Positions 26,249 through 35,140 of a stretch of 64,000 nucleotides of DNA are shown here, piece by piece. Numbering within the stretch: the first letter of the stretch is position 1; each line of letters opens with the position of its first letter. This DNA comes from Streptomyces ferrugineus (lineage in GTDB: Bacteria > Actinomycetota > Actinomycetes > Streptomycetales > Streptomycetaceae), in the NCBI RefSeq assembly GCF_015160855.1, contig NZ_CP063373.1, forward strand, positions 9,523,001-9,587,000. Reading direction: 5' to 3'. The position numbers and the translations under genes were made by a program. A model generated the notes under the pieces. The model was not told the DNA's origin. It made no database searches and saw only the letters and a program-made list of their open reading frames with translations.

Positions 26249-27291
26249 GTGGGCGGTGCGGGACGGCAACCCGTCAGCATTGGGGAAGACCGGGAAGCGG
26301 ATCGGATGCCGAAGCCTTGGTAGGGCGAAGGCAGATCTGCCAGATCGAACCGATCCCCGCGGATGGGGAAGGCGTGTACCTCTTCGGGCGTCACGGCGCA
26401 GATAAGGGACGACCCGGATACTTTTTCACCAGCCTGCCCAAGCAGGCCAAGCATGCGAACCACGTCAGCGACTTCAGCCCGGGTGCGGTTCAGATCCATG
26501 GAGAGCGCGATCGCCCTCATGAGCATATCGAGTGCATAGTGCCCCTCACCGGACACGAGGAAGTCCACGACCGGTTCGATGCGGCCATCGTCGATGGCTC
26601 GCAGCGTGCTGCTGTACTCCAACGAGAGTCTCTGGGCAGCCGGGACATATCGCATTGTTTCGTCGATGTGGCGTCCACCAAGGACCACCAAGCACTCAGG
26701 TGTTTCCCGCTTGACCATACGGGCCATCTCCAGGGCATATCGATGGCCCGGAGAGACTGTGCTGATCAGAAAAACTCTGGGACGGCATCGGGCGAGTTCA
26801 GCCCGGAAGTCTTCGCGGGCCTCGTCGTCCCATACCCGGGGATCGAAGACACTGCGGTCGGGTGTGCTTTCGTCCGTGTTCCAGGAACGGACTCCATGGG
26901 TAGCGGCCAGCCTCTGCAACTTCGTTGGCAGCTTCCCCCAGTCCGGGCAGAGGTCAGTGAATGGAGAGTTACCGCCCACGCCGTGCCGCGCCGAGCGGAG
27001 GGCACTGTCAACGGTCACGCTGAGGGCCGCGTAGAGACACATCGGGTCCCCGGGGTAGGTGATCTCTCCCTCGACCGAGGTCATGACTGGAGCGAGGGCA
27101 GCGAGCACGGGAAACCGCCGCGCTTGCCAGTCCAGTTGCTCTTCTCCGAGGGCCCCGTGTAACTGAGCCAGCGCTTGCAGCCGACTGGTGCGTATTTGGT
27201 GAAGCTGTCTCCGGGCTGCCGCCGTCTCCGTGGAGTCGCTTGATTGACCCGACCAATAGCAGAGCTGGATCTTGATCTCCCGGGAGAGCAT
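26245..27291 (-). CDS. Cobalamin-binding-domain protein, partner of radical SAM
   Basis: 348 residues. CRPRVFLISTVSPGHRYALE, LVVLGGRHIDETMRY and DFLVSGEGHYALDML form the Rossmann-like cobalamin-binding fold found at the N-terminus of B12-dependent radical SAM proteins. The lower-axial DxHxxG motif is not evident, as in many of these enzymes. It ends FDLADLPSPYQGFG then diverges in frame and stops at 26245 inside the radical SAM start. ATG at 27291 has AAGGG seven bases upstream. Likely works with the radical SAM protein as a two-subunit enzyme, or is the front half of a frameshifted gene. Confidence 0.7.
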   Translation of the reverse strand: MLSREIKIQLCYWSGQSSDSTETAAARRQLHQIRTSRLQALAQLHGALGEEQLDWQARRFPVLAALAPVMTSVEGEITYPGDPMCLYAALSVTVDSALRSARHGVGGNSPFTDLCPDWGKLPTKLQRLAATHGVRSWNTDESTPDRSVFDPRVWDDEAREDFRAELARCRPRVFLISTVSPGHRYALEMARMVKRETPECLVVLGGRHIDETMRYVPAAQRLSLEYSSTLRAIDDGRIEPVVDFLVSGEGHYALDMLMRAIALSMDLNRTRAEVADVVRMLGLLGQAGEKVSGSSLICAVTPEEVHAFPIRGDRFDLADLPSPYQGFGIRSASRSSPMLTGCRPAPPT

Positions 27292-27399
27292 GGTGTTTCC
27301 CTTCCGCAGTGTCTTCTCGATCCTGTCCACGCTGCCAGGAGCAGGGCGGGCTGCTCAGGCTGCCCAGCCGAGTGATGATTCGGCGTTCGGGAGGGTGTG

Positions 27400-27640
27400 A
27401 GTCTCGGCCGTGGATCATGGATGACGACTTGTGGATGCTGATCGAGCCGCTGCTGCCGCCCTGGCCGGAGAAGTCGCCGGGGCCGCGGCCGGTGGCGCCT
27501 GGAGCGGTGCGACGGACGCGGCACCTCGTGCGAGGTCATCACCACCGCGGCCAACGTCAATGCCGGCACCCCGACTCCAGTCCCAACCGGCCTGGGCAAA
27601 CTCCGCTACGTCGTCGAGTAGACCTTCGCCCTGCTCCAGT
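27400..27640 (+). pseudogene. IS5-family transposase remnant with internal deletion
   Basis: One frame reads WIMDDDLWMLIEPLLPPWPE, the N-terminus of IS5-type transposases. About 150 bp later another frame reads GLGKLRYVVE-stop-TFALLQ, the characteristic C-terminal GLGKxRWVVERTFAWL block. The catalytic middle is missing and a stop interrupts the C-terminal part. It abuts the end of the CsaA-like gene on the opposite strand. Confidence 0.75.
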
Positions 27641-27990
27641 CAGCCGACGGCATCACCGGGGACGGCTTCGGGTGCAGGGGACAGGAGATGCACGACACCA
27701 TCCGCGTCGTACGAGCCGAGCAGCAGAAACTCGCTGACGAATCCCGCGATGCGCTTCTTTCCGAGATTCACCACGCCGACAATTGCACGGCCTGTCAGTT
27801 CATCAGGACTGTAATTTGTCACTTGAGCACTGGTCTGCAAAATCCCTGCCGCCCCGAAATCGGCCTTGATTTTGTAGGCCGGCCGACGAGCTTCCGGGAA
27901 CTCCTCAACGGAGGTAATACACCCGACCCTGATGTCGGTTGAGAAGAAATTTTCGGCCGGGACAACCTGCTTCAGGAGAGGGCTTTCCAT
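27640..27990 (-). CDS. CsaA-like tRNA-binding OB-fold protein
   Basis: 116 residues. FFSTDIRVGCITSVEEFPEA, YKIKADFG, SSAQVT-like TSAQVTNYSPDEL, and VGVVNLGKKRIAGFVSEF are the hallmarks of CsaA/EMAP-II type tRNA-binding domains, usually dimeric. It may bind tRNA or act as a chaperone; a role in the pathway is unknown. The last residues run into IS5 remnant sequence, so the native C-terminus may have been altered slightly. It sits between the B12-binding gene and the hydroxylase, separated from each by gaps over 240 bp. Confidence 0.8.
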   Translation of the reverse strand: MESPLLKQVVPAENFFSTDIRVGCITSVEEFPEARRPAYKIKADFGAAGILQTSAQVTNYSPDELTGRAIVGVVNLGKKRIAGFVSEFLLLGSYDADGVVHLLSPAPEAVPGDAVG

Positions 27991-28238
27991 GGAACTCGGT
28001 ACGCCTTTCTATTCTGGTTGAACAAAGAGCACAACAGACATCGGGATTCTGCCCCATTGAAGTGCGGGACCCAACGCGCTCTCATATAGACACCGGGCGC
28101 CGACGCATCTACGGGTGAGGTGCAGCATAACGAGAACAGGGCGGACCATGCACCAGATTTTCACTCTTCAGAGGGAGATGAAGTGAAGTCCCAGCGGCGG
28201 GCCTTCACTTCATCTTTCCATGCCCTCCCAGTTCAATC

Positions 28239-29063
28239 TCAGCAGACGGGTTCGGCTAGCAGAGCCTCAATGGTATTGTCGTCGCAGGTCTCCCAGAAGC
28301 TGCCCACAATGTCTTCGAGCTGGTTCATCGAGTCCGCTTCGAACAAGATTTTCTGGTAGGTCGATATATCGTAATCGACATCAGCCAGGCTCTTCAGGTT
28401 CAGCGGGCGGATTTCAGCGTCACGGAAATGGCTCAGCTCTCCGTACGAGGAAACGATGGTCGCGCCGTATGCCTTCAGCATTCCCCGCTCCCGGAGCAGG
28501 CCGCACTCGAGCGTGAACCAGAACACCTTGGCGATGAACTGCACCGCAGCCTCACTTTCGGCTCGCTCGGCCGCCTCACCGGCCAGGCGGTACAAACGGG
28601 CGAACCGCTTGCTCGCCAGAGCGTTCCCGTGCCCGATGACATCGTGCAACATGTCCGGATCCGCGGTGTAGAAGGGGGTGGCCGGGTGCCGCAAATACTG
28701 TGTGGAGTGGAAGGCCGAATCCGCCAGGCCGCTGCAGAACTGCCGGAAGGGAACGAGCGCAGGCGCTGACCTGAAACGAAAGCCGGAAAGCGATTCAATA
28801 CGCCTGCTGACATCCCGGAGCTGCGGAACACCTTCCTGGGGAATTGCGAGGCATTCCGCCGCGTCAAGGTACTCGATCGCGGCGTCCGAGCGGTGGTGTG
28901 CGGCAAGCTTTCCGCACACCAGCCGCCAGACCTCGTGTTCCTGTTCCGTGTACTCGATCGTTGGGATCGGATCGTCCGGACCACAGCGATCCGACATGGC
29001 CGCTATTTCGGCACGCCGCGCCTCGTAGTACGGGTCGGAGGCCACTGTTGATTGTTCCTGCAC
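28239..29063 (-). CDS. Pterin-dependent aromatic amino acid hydroxylase
   Basis: 274 residues, the size of bacterial phenylalanine hydroxylases. Iron ligands are visible as LHDVIGH (His140, His145) and FTLECGLL (Glu186), with the same 5 and 41 residue spacing as in bacterial enzymes of the family. It should hydroxylate Phe (to Tyr, or to meta-Tyr as PacX does in pacidamycin biosynthesis) or Trp, using tetrahydropterin. GTG at 29063 is preferred because AAGGAG lies upstream; an ATG at 29093 overlapping the methyltransferase stop (ATGA) has no ribosome site. Regioselectivity cannot be decided by eye. Confidence 0.88.
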   Translation of the reverse strand: MQEQSTVASDPYYEARRAEIAAMSDRCGPDDPIPTIEYTEQEHEVWRLVCGKLAAHHRSDAAIEYLDAAECLAIPQEGVPQLRDVSRRIESLSGFRFRSAPALVPFRQFCSGLADSAFHSTQYLRHPATPFYTADPDMLHDVIGHGNALASKRFARLYRLAGEAAERAESEAAVQFIAKVFWFTLECGLLRERGMLKAYGATIVSSYGELSHFRDAEIRPLNLKSLADVDYDISTYQKILFEADSMNQLEDIVGSFWETCDDNTIEALLAEPVC

Positions 29064-29089
29064 GCGGTTCTCAGCTCCTTGCCCGGGTG

Positions 29090-30121
29090 TCATTCGAGTT
29101 CGAATATGAATCCGTTGGTCAACCCGTCCACCCGGTGAGTCCTCAGAAGTCGCCAGCCTGTCTCGGGAAAAACGCCTTCCCAATCCTCCATGGTCGGCAG
29201 ATAAACGCCCATGAGGTCGTGTCCGACTTCGTAACCCAGGTTGAACATCGGGAATCGGTGGTCGGGCAGATCGGTCAGTCGAGCGGTGTCCGCCAGCAGG
29301 AGTCGGCACGCGTTCGGAAACACCTCGCGAAGTTTCCGGAAGGAGGTGATGCACTCCTCCCGGGGCCAGAAGTCGTGCGCCATCATGAAGCTGGTGACGA
29401 GGTCGACGTCGGCGAGTTCGGGACGTGGTTCGAGCGCGCGGGCGTCCGCGACACCGAACGAAATGCGGTCTCCGAGCCCAGCCTCCTCTGTCGCGGCCTT
29501 GGCGGCCTCCAGCGCACGGGGGGCGATATCGAGCCCGACCCCCTGGACTCCGGGATGACGCCGGGCGATCTGCCTCAGTCGTTCACCGCTGCCGCATCCG
29601 AGGTCGGCAACCTTGGTGAAGGGGATGTCCAGATTGTCCATCGCCTCCCAAAAGACAGGGTCAAAGACCTCCGCGTTGATTTCCCGGCAGGCGAAGCTGA
29701 TCGCCGGCGCGTCCCGGGTGTAGAACTCGCCGACTCGGTTGGCGTTCTTCATCACCGTAGGCATCGCCGTGAACAACGACGCACTGCCGCGGGTGAGCCA
29801 GTGGAAGAAGGACTTGGTCCGGAACACGTCGTCGAACAACGGGCCGGGGAGGATGGTGTCGCCTTCACGCTCGACGACGCCGACGCTGGCCAGCGCGGTG
29901 AACATGCCCCTTGTCGACTGGACGTGCAGGTCGTACTTTTCGGCGAAGTCGCGCGCCTCGAGCTTGCCCTTCCCGCTCAGTTCATCGAGTGCGCCGATCT
30001 CCCATCCTGCGGCGATCGCCCAAGACGCGACTGCCGAGTTGAAGAGATCAGCCGCTGACTGCGGGGCGACCGGGTGCGGGAGATCGGCTACGTGGCCTGT
30101 TTCCCATTCAGGAGGATTCAT
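29090..30121 (-). CDS. MppJ-like iron-containing C-methyltransferase
   Basis: 343 residues, class I SAM methyltransferase with an N-terminal winged-helix dimerisation region (about 20-110). Motif I is DLGCGSGE at 173-180. MppJ, the phenylpyruvate C-methyltransferase of mannopeptimycin, binds non-haem iron through His243, Asp244 and His295. Here AHD (His249, Asp250) and GHD (His301) have exactly the same spacing. It therefore probably methylates C3 of an aromatic 2-oxo acid, and the aminotransferase at 16584 could convert the product to a beta-methyl amino acid. First of a tight pair with the hydroxylase gene. Confidence 0.75.
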   Translation of the reverse strand: MNPPEWETGHVADLPHPVAPQSAADLFNSAVASWAIAAGWEIGALDELSGKGKLEARDFAEKYDLHVQSTRGMFTALASVGVVEREGDTILPGPLFDDVFRTKSFFHWLTRGSASLFTAMPTVMKNANRVGEFYTRDAPAISFACREINAEVFDPVFWEAMDNLDIPFTKVADLGCGSGERLRQIARRHPGVQGVGLDIAPRALEAAKAATEEAGLGDRISFGVADARALEPRPELADVDLVTSFMMAHDFWPREECITSFRKLREVFPNACRLLLADTARLTDLPDHRFPMFNLGYEVGHDLMGVYLPTMEDWEGVFPETGWRLLRTHRVDGLTNGFIFELE

Positions 30122-30230
30122 TGTACGACCTTCCCGTCATGCGGATAGAGGGGTTTCCAACAATGCGGCTCACCCGGGTTCTCTGCTGCCACTGCCTGAG
30201 TCCAGCCTTATCCAGGTCGGACGGCGGGCT

Positions 30231-30608
30231 TCAGGTGCGGGGAGTGTTCGGAATCTGGTTCTTTTCCAGAAACCTGACATGCCGTTCGTTCGCTTCGTCC
30301 CACGCCGGAGACACAGTGAGCAACAGCTCCATGGTTCCGAAGTAGTAAATACGTGTCCCCGGCGGAATGACGACTAGATCCGTGGCTTTCACCTCCACGG
30401 CTTCGTCGTTGAGATAGAAGGTGCCATAGCCGCTGATGACGTAAATGGTATAGGAGCTCTTAACGTTGTAGAACTCCTCAAAATGACCTTCCGCGACACG
30501 GATGTGGACGACGGTCATAGACGGATCTGATTGTCCGTATACGGTCAGATCGACGCCGTGCTTGTTGAAGCGCGCCGCAGCCTCAGCCGTGTATTTGTAT
30601 TCAGTCAC
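30231..30608 (-). CDS. Small cupin protein
   Basis: 125 residues, a single beta-barrel. HIRVAEGHFEEFYNVKSSYTIYVISGYG and VVIPPGTRIYYFG correspond to the two cupin motifs, but the usual metal-binding His pair of motif 1 is not conserved (GHFEEFYN), so metal binding is uncertain. It could be an isomerase, a cyclase or a binding protein. Located between the methyltransferase and the larger HxH cupin, 22 bp from the latter. Confidence 0.7.
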   Translation of the reverse strand: MTEYKYTAEAAARFNKHGVDLTVYGQSDPSMTVVHIRVAEGHFEEFYNVKSSYTIYVISGYGTFYLNDEAVEVKATDLVVIPPGTRIYYFGTMELLLTVSPAWDEANERHVRFLEKNQIPNTPRT

Positions 30609-30630
30609 GATTCTGCGCTCCGGCCTGGGG

Positions 30631-31365
30631 TCACAACCAGTCGTGGAGCTGAATCAGCTCCGCGCGCAGTTGGTCGATGGAAGGCCGTTCGACATAGATC
30701 TCCCTGTCGCCGCCCTTCTCGCTGGCCGGGGTCGTGCGATAGACATTCGTCGAATTCTCCACAGTGGGTCCTTGCAGGACGACCGTGGCCGTGGGCCCGT
30801 CGTGGGAACGCGCGATGCTGTGGAGGACCCGGTGGTCAAGGTGGTAGACCGTGCCGGCCTGGAGGTTGGATTCGAACACCTGGGCAAGCTGCCCGGTCCC
30901 CATGGCCTCCAGCGAGAAGAACTGGTCCGCCCGAACCGGGGTGTACCTGTAGTGGTGGTACTCCTCGCCGGGGGCGATCATGTACTCGCGGGCGTTGTAC
31001 TCGCCGAGCAGCAGGGCGGTTGTGAAGTCCCAGCGATGCGAGTGGATGTCCTCCCTCGGCTCGCGATCCTCCTCCGACTGTGGATGCCATACGTGGAGGC
31101 GAAGCTTCCAGGCATTCTCGCTGCCGACCGCCAGAACGAGCTTGAGAAAGCTGTTCGCGTGGTAGTACGACCGCGACGCGACCTCGGCGAGCTGAACTTC
31201 GTCCGACAGCACGTGATTTATCAGGGACCGCATCTCGTCGTGCCTGGCGAGGCTACGGACCACCGCCCCGGCTCGCTCGGAGAGCGTGCCGTCGCCAAGG
31301 TGGCCCGTCATTTCCAGGTGGTCGCGCACTTCAGGCAGTAGCGTCTTTGCAAAAAGTTGTGCCAT
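30631..31365 (-). CDS. Cysteine-dioxygenase-like cupin with HxH motif
   Basis: 244 residues. A helical N-terminal half is followed by KLRLHVWHPQ, then DIHSHRWDF (His108, His110) and later GTVYHLDHRVLHSI, the two metal-site motifs of cysteine-dioxygenase-like cupins. Two proteins of the neighbouring cluster (42632-41901 and 43315-42632) share this layout and the HxHRxxF motif. Reaction unknown; mononuclear iron oxygenation is the family expectation. ATG at 31365 has AAAGGA eight bases upstream. First gene of the minus-strand tailoring operon. Confidence 0.65.
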   Translation of the reverse strand: MAQLFAKTLLPEVRDHLEMTGHLGDGTLSERAGAVVRSLARHDEMRSLINHVLSDEVQLAEVASRSYYHANSFLKLVLAVGSENAWKLRLHVWHPQSEEDREPREDIHSHRWDFTTALLLGEYNAREYMIAPGEEYHHYRYTPVRADQFFSLEAMGTGQLAQVFESNLQAGTVYHLDHRVLHSIARSHDGPTATVVLQGPTVENSTNVYRTTPASEKGGDREIYVERPSIDQLRAELIQLHDWL

Positions 31366-31727
31366 GAATCGGATCCTTTGTGCGAGCGTCGGTTCCCCAT
31401 ACACTGGGTATGTCTATTAACTGCCGCTCCCTGCCTGACGACCCTCCGCGAGAGACTGCGGAACGGAGCGCATCTGGAATGAGCCGAGCGGCGCGTCGGC
31501 CTCGCCCCGGCCAGGGGCGCCATCTAGCCAGACGGCCATCTTGGTAGGCAATTCTGAGTTTCGCTCACGGGCTGCTATGGCCACGTGAGAAGAAGCTGCA
31601 AGACTGGATTTGCTCCGACGGGGGCCAGGTCGGATGGAACGTCTCCATACGCGGCAGCCAATCTCTATTGCGGCTCGGTCATCTCCTGCCAGGTGGTGCA
31701 AATTCCTGAGCCGGGGCAGCTCATTGA

Positions 31728-31791
31728 CTATACGAAACCGCATGCTAGCGATCCCCTGGCGGCACGCGTACTGACATTAGCCAGGGCCGCC
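31728..31791 (+). repeat. 64 bp direct repeat, copy 1
   Basis: Nearly identical to 36008-36071, with five substitutions by eye. The core GCGATCCCCTGGCGGCACGC is identical in both copies. CCCTGGC and GCCAGGG can pair around a 20-base loop. Copies 1 and 2 bracket the EEP hydrolase, the SHMT-like gene and the regulator. Confidence 0.8.
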
Positions 31792-31898
31792 TAACGAGCT
31801 CGTGCATGATTGGCGGTGGCACGGCAGGTGCGCTCATCCGACCCGGGTCCCTGTCGGCGGGGACGTCACCTCGGACGTCGCCGCACGAGGGCCTCGTT

Positions 31899-32020
31899 GG
31901 TCATCCCTGGTCTACCTGCTCGCCCAACTACGCCGGATCTGCTGAAGGATCCTGCGCGAGGCCGATGCACACTTCGTCCTGCGAGACGGCGCCCCCGCCC
32001 CCGCCCAGTGCGACCGGGCT
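31899..32020 (+). repeat. Direct repeat copy B (about 120 bp)
   Basis: Partner of 23963-24079, starting GGTCATCC and ending CCCAGTGCGACCGGGCT. The two copies flank the whole minus-strand tailoring operon, roughly 8 kb apart. Confidence 0.65.
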
Positions 32021-32252
32021 GGAGCCCGGCCGGCCTCACCTGTCAGGACGGTCTGGGCTGCTACTGTCGATCCGATGTTTCGCCGTTTTGATCCAGCCAA
32101 CGACGCATGGTGCTTCGCTCGCTGAATTCTCCGACTGCCACCGGCATGCAGGCCGCAATCACGCTGTCCGCACCTGGCGTTGAAGAGTGCGACACACGGA
32201 TCGCCGACGATTCGAGATCGTATGCGGAACAGGTCTCACTTCCTCCCTACGA

Positions 32253-33059
32253 ATGGGCGAAACCGTGGAACCCACATCCCTCATCAAGCTCGCGACCTGG
32301 AACATAGGAGGCGGGATTCTCGGCGCATCCCATCAGCGCGACGGAATCCCCTCGCCGGACTACTACGCTTCGGTGCTGCGGCAGCATGCGCCCGATGTGG
32401 TCTGCCTCCAGGAGGCTCACGACTACCTCGGGCGTTGCGAGAGCCAGCCGCACTACCTGGCGCGCCGAGCGGGGTATCCGCACGTGGTGTCGTTCCCCAC
32501 GAGCGCCTCGCACCTGGCAGGAGACGCCAACCTCACGCTGGCGGTCCTGTCCCGGTTCCCGCTCGGGAACGCGGTGTACAGACAATTTCCAAATCCCGGC
32601 CTGACTGGCGCCGGCCCAGACGGAGAGGCATGGTCGCTGGCAGACAAGGGATACATGATCACCAAGGTCGACCTGGGTGGCCGTCAGGTCGGGCTGATCA
32701 ACGGCCACTGCTTTCCGCTGCGGTACTTCGGCGCACGTGCCACAGACCCGGAATTCGCTGACGTATGGGACATGCTCACACGGGACATGCTGGCTCTCAG
32801 GGAGTCCGGTCCGGCCGTGGTCGCCATCGACCTGAACCATGACCCGATCGAGGACGTGCTGAATGAGGTCCTCGGGCCAGACAGGTACATCAACGCGTTC
32901 GCGAGTACCGTCACGGCCGTCAAGGGTGCCAAGCGGGACTACATCCTCTACGAGCAGGGGATGCGCCTAACGTCGGCTACTGTGACGGCCACCGAATCCG
33001 ATCACGCATACCGTCAGGTGAGCCTTTTCGTCGAATGCTCTACCTCCCCAAATCCATAA
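32253..33059 (+). CDS. Endonuclease/exonuclease/phosphatase family protein
   Basis: 268 residues. ATWNIGGG, CLQEAHD, AIDLNHDP and ESDHAY are the four active-site blocks of the EEP fold (metal-binding Asn and Glu, catalytic Asp and His). It should cleave a phosphoester in nucleic acid, sugar phosphate or lipid. The protein lacks a signal peptide. ATG at 32253 is chosen at the point where family similarity begins; there is no clear ribosome site, and a GTG at 32187 would add 22 residues. It stands alone between repeats and may not belong to either pathway. Confidence 0.72.
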   Translation: MGETVEPTSLIKLATWNIGGGILGASHQRDGIPSPDYYASVLRQHAPDVVCLQEAHDYLGRCESQPHYLARRAGYPHVVSFPTSASHLAGDANLTLAVLSRFPLGNAVYRQFPNPGLTGAGPDGEAWSLADKGYMITKVDLGGRQVGLINGHCFPLRYFGARATDPEFADVWDMLTRDMLALRESGPAVVAIDLNHDPIEDVLNEVLGPDRYINAFASTVTAVKGAKRDYILYEQGMRLTSATVTATESDHAYRQVSLFVECSTSPNP

Positions 33060-33286
33060 TTGTTGCGCTGCGGAACCGTCACCTGATCGGTGACCCGGTC
33101 GAAGAAGCGAAGCTCTTCGCCCCGCAGACCACGGCGGAACAGGCAGTCAGCGGTACCGCTCTGGTCGCGCACTCGCAAGACCACCGGGACCTTGCAATCG
33201 CCCTGCCCGGCAACCGCGTTGTCCGACCGGGCCGGTGGACGCCACCAGCTCGGCCGGCTGCAGTACGTGGTTCCGGGCGCCGACGC

Positions 33287-34621
33287 CTACTCCGTGTCGG
33301 CGAAGAAGTAGGGACTCTCGAACGACTGGCGCGCTTGTGAGCTGAGCCCGGCAGCACGGTCGACCGCACCGTCCCGAGCCGCCGCGAACGCCTCGGCTAT
33401 GAGGGTCATGGACGTCTCGGTAGCGCCTTCGAACGTCACCTCGTTGGTGCCCAGTCGGAACACAGAACCTGAGATGTTCGGCATCTCGTTCTCAGTCTGG
33501 ACGTTGGCCCGGATCCCAGCCTCGGCCAGGGCCCCAGCGAGCTTGTTGGTTGCGGCGTGGTCCCCGACATCGACCCAGAGCATGTGGTTATCGGTGAACC
33601 CGTTCGTGCGGCGGGCGACGTCAAAGCCCCGATCCGTCAACTCGGCGCCGAGCCGCCTGGCATTGGCAACGACCTGGCGGGCGTAAGCCGGGCCGAAATG
33701 CTCGAACTCGCGGGCGGCCAGCCCCAGCGCCAGGGTCGCGCCGAAGTGGTGACTGCTTACTAGGAAACGCTGCGCGTCCTTGATGAGCTGACGCACATGC
33801 GGGAGCCGGGTGAACAGGACGCCCTTGTGCGGCCCGGGAAAGGTCTTGTGCGTAGAGCCACCGAAGCTGGTTGCGCCGAGATCGAGTGGGTTGGGCGCCT
33901 GGCCGCCGAGAATGAGCCCGAGGGTGTGACTGGCGTCGATGTGCAGCAGGGTGTGCGGGCTGTGTTCAGCGAGGCAGGCGGCGACTGCGGCGACGTCCAG
34001 CAGGTGCAGGCTGTTCGCCAGGTCAAGGAAGAGCAGGGATACGTTCTGCGAAGAGAGGATCTTCCGCAGGCCATCGATGTCCACGGCGCCTGCCTCAAGA
34101 GAGACGGCGGCAGGAACAAAGCCAAAACGCTCGATCACTCCCGCGGTGGCGTAGTGGCCTCCGCTCGCGGGGTCGATACAGACGACCGTGCTGCCCGGGT
34201 CGCCACCCATGCCCGCGATCGCAATGATCATCGCGCTGAGACCGGAAATCGGGCGAAGGTTGACGAACGGCGCATCGGACAGTGCGCTCAAGCTGCTGTG
34301 CGCCACATCCGTTTCAACGTCTGCGATGTTTTCCCCGCCCCTGAATTGCCAAAAATCCGGGTCGTGGTCTTCATTGAAGAAGTAACGGTTGTGAAAATCA
34401 AGCTGCAGAGGCAACTGCGCCAAAGGGGAAAGACGGTTCTCGCTCGGGACCAGACTCAGTGCATCTCGACTTCGGTTATGGCTCTCGCGAAGCCGCTGCG
34501 CGAATCCATAGAGTTGACGCCCATGCTGTTCTCGTAAAACCGCGCTGGGTATAGCGCTTTCGTCTGTTGACACCTTACCCCGCATATCAGAGTGAACTAG
34601 GACGAATGGCCGGACAGGCAT
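33287..34621 (-). CDS. SHMT-like PLP enzyme (aldolase/transaldolase type)
   Basis: 444 residues, fold type I. LVPSENRLSP matches the N-terminal substrate motif of serine hydroxymethyltransferases, LLHIDASHTLG holds the PLP-binding Asp and His, and GSTHKTFPGPHKG has the Schiff-base Lys259. It should run a retro-aldol/aldol on Gly, Ser or Thr, or act as a threonine transaldolase making a beta-hydroxy amino acid; sequence alone does not decide. It converges with the EEP gene. The ATG at 34621 has AGGA very close; a later start at 34585 is possible. Confidence 0.75.
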   Translation of the reverse strand: MPVRPFVLVHSDMRGKVSTDESAIPSAVLREQHGRQLYGFAQRLRESHNRSRDALSLVPSENRLSPLAQLPLQLDFHNRYFFNEDHDPDFWQFRGGENIADVETDVAHSSLSALSDAPFVNLRPISGLSAMIIAIAGMGGDPGSTVVCIDPASGGHYATAGVIERFGFVPAAVSLEAGAVDIDGLRKILSSQNVSLLFLDLANSLHLLDVAAVAACLAEHSPHTLLHIDASHTLGLILGGQAPNPLDLGATSFGGSTHKTFPGPHKGVLFTRLPHVRQLIKDAQRFLVSSHHFGATLALGLAAREFEHFGPAYARQVVANARRLGAELTDRGFDVARRTNGFTDNHMLWVDVGDHAATNKLAGALAEAGIRANVQTENEMPNISGSVFRLGTNEVTFEGATETSMTLIAEAFAAARDGAVDRAAGLSSQARQSFESPYFFADTE

Positions 34622-35140
34622 TTTCCTGCCTGTTCAACCTGCACTGCACTGCATAAGCGCCAGAGAATTAACGGATTGTTCAGTTCGCGCTGGTTGCCTT
34701 GAGTGGCCACCAAGTGGCCGCCCCGTCAAATCAACAGAGACAGAAACAGTATCCAACTAGGCCAGTCGAGCGTCAAGAGCGCAAGATCGGTAAACCTCTT
34801 GGGCGCAGAACCCATCAGACCGATGCAAAACGGATCCACGACCGACGACGACAGTAGAGTTCCAAACTTTTTACTTTGCTAGGGTAGTTATGCGCGTTGT
34901 ACGGTCTCATGATCAAGCTAGTCAGATATGAGGCGCGGGGGTGTTGGCCGGCTCTGGACCACCGAACCTCATGCTGGCGGGCTCCGATGCCAACATCCCT
35001 CTTGTCACGTCAATGAAACTTTGCCGATCAATACTCGCATCACCTTAAGCAAGCGGTGCCAGTCGAGGCGACGAAAAGGTATTCAATCCGACAAAGTGCG
35101 ACAATGACGAGAGGTCAACAAAACGGGGGAAATACTGGTC
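34622..35140. other. AT-richer divergent promoter region
   Basis: Separates the divergent SHMT-like and regulator genes. It is visibly less GC-rich than its surroundings (for example TTTTTACTTTGCTAGGGTAG near 34868) and should hold promoters for both. A repeated GTGGCCACCAAGTGGCC motif lies near 34704. No gene seen. Confidence 0.5.

Larger units (their letters stand above)
31366..32252. other. Gene-free stretch with two repeat families
   Basis: Holds the promoter region of the tailoring operon (minus), copy 1 of a 64 bp repeat (31728-31791) and copy B of the 120 bp repeat (31899-32020). No frame has continuous coding character. The pile-up of repeats suggests several past insertion or recombination events. 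Confidence 0.5.

Noticed and set aside
6953..31365. Assigning the first cluster to uridyl peptide antibiotics (pacidamycin type)
   Set aside because: Free C domains, free PCPs and a Phe hydroxylase fit, but no uridine-processing or diaminobutyrate genes are seen and the domain order differs.
31799..32186. Open frames around the repeat copies as small genes
   Set aside because: Frames are interrupted or shared with repeats, have no ribosome sites, and show no conserved motif.
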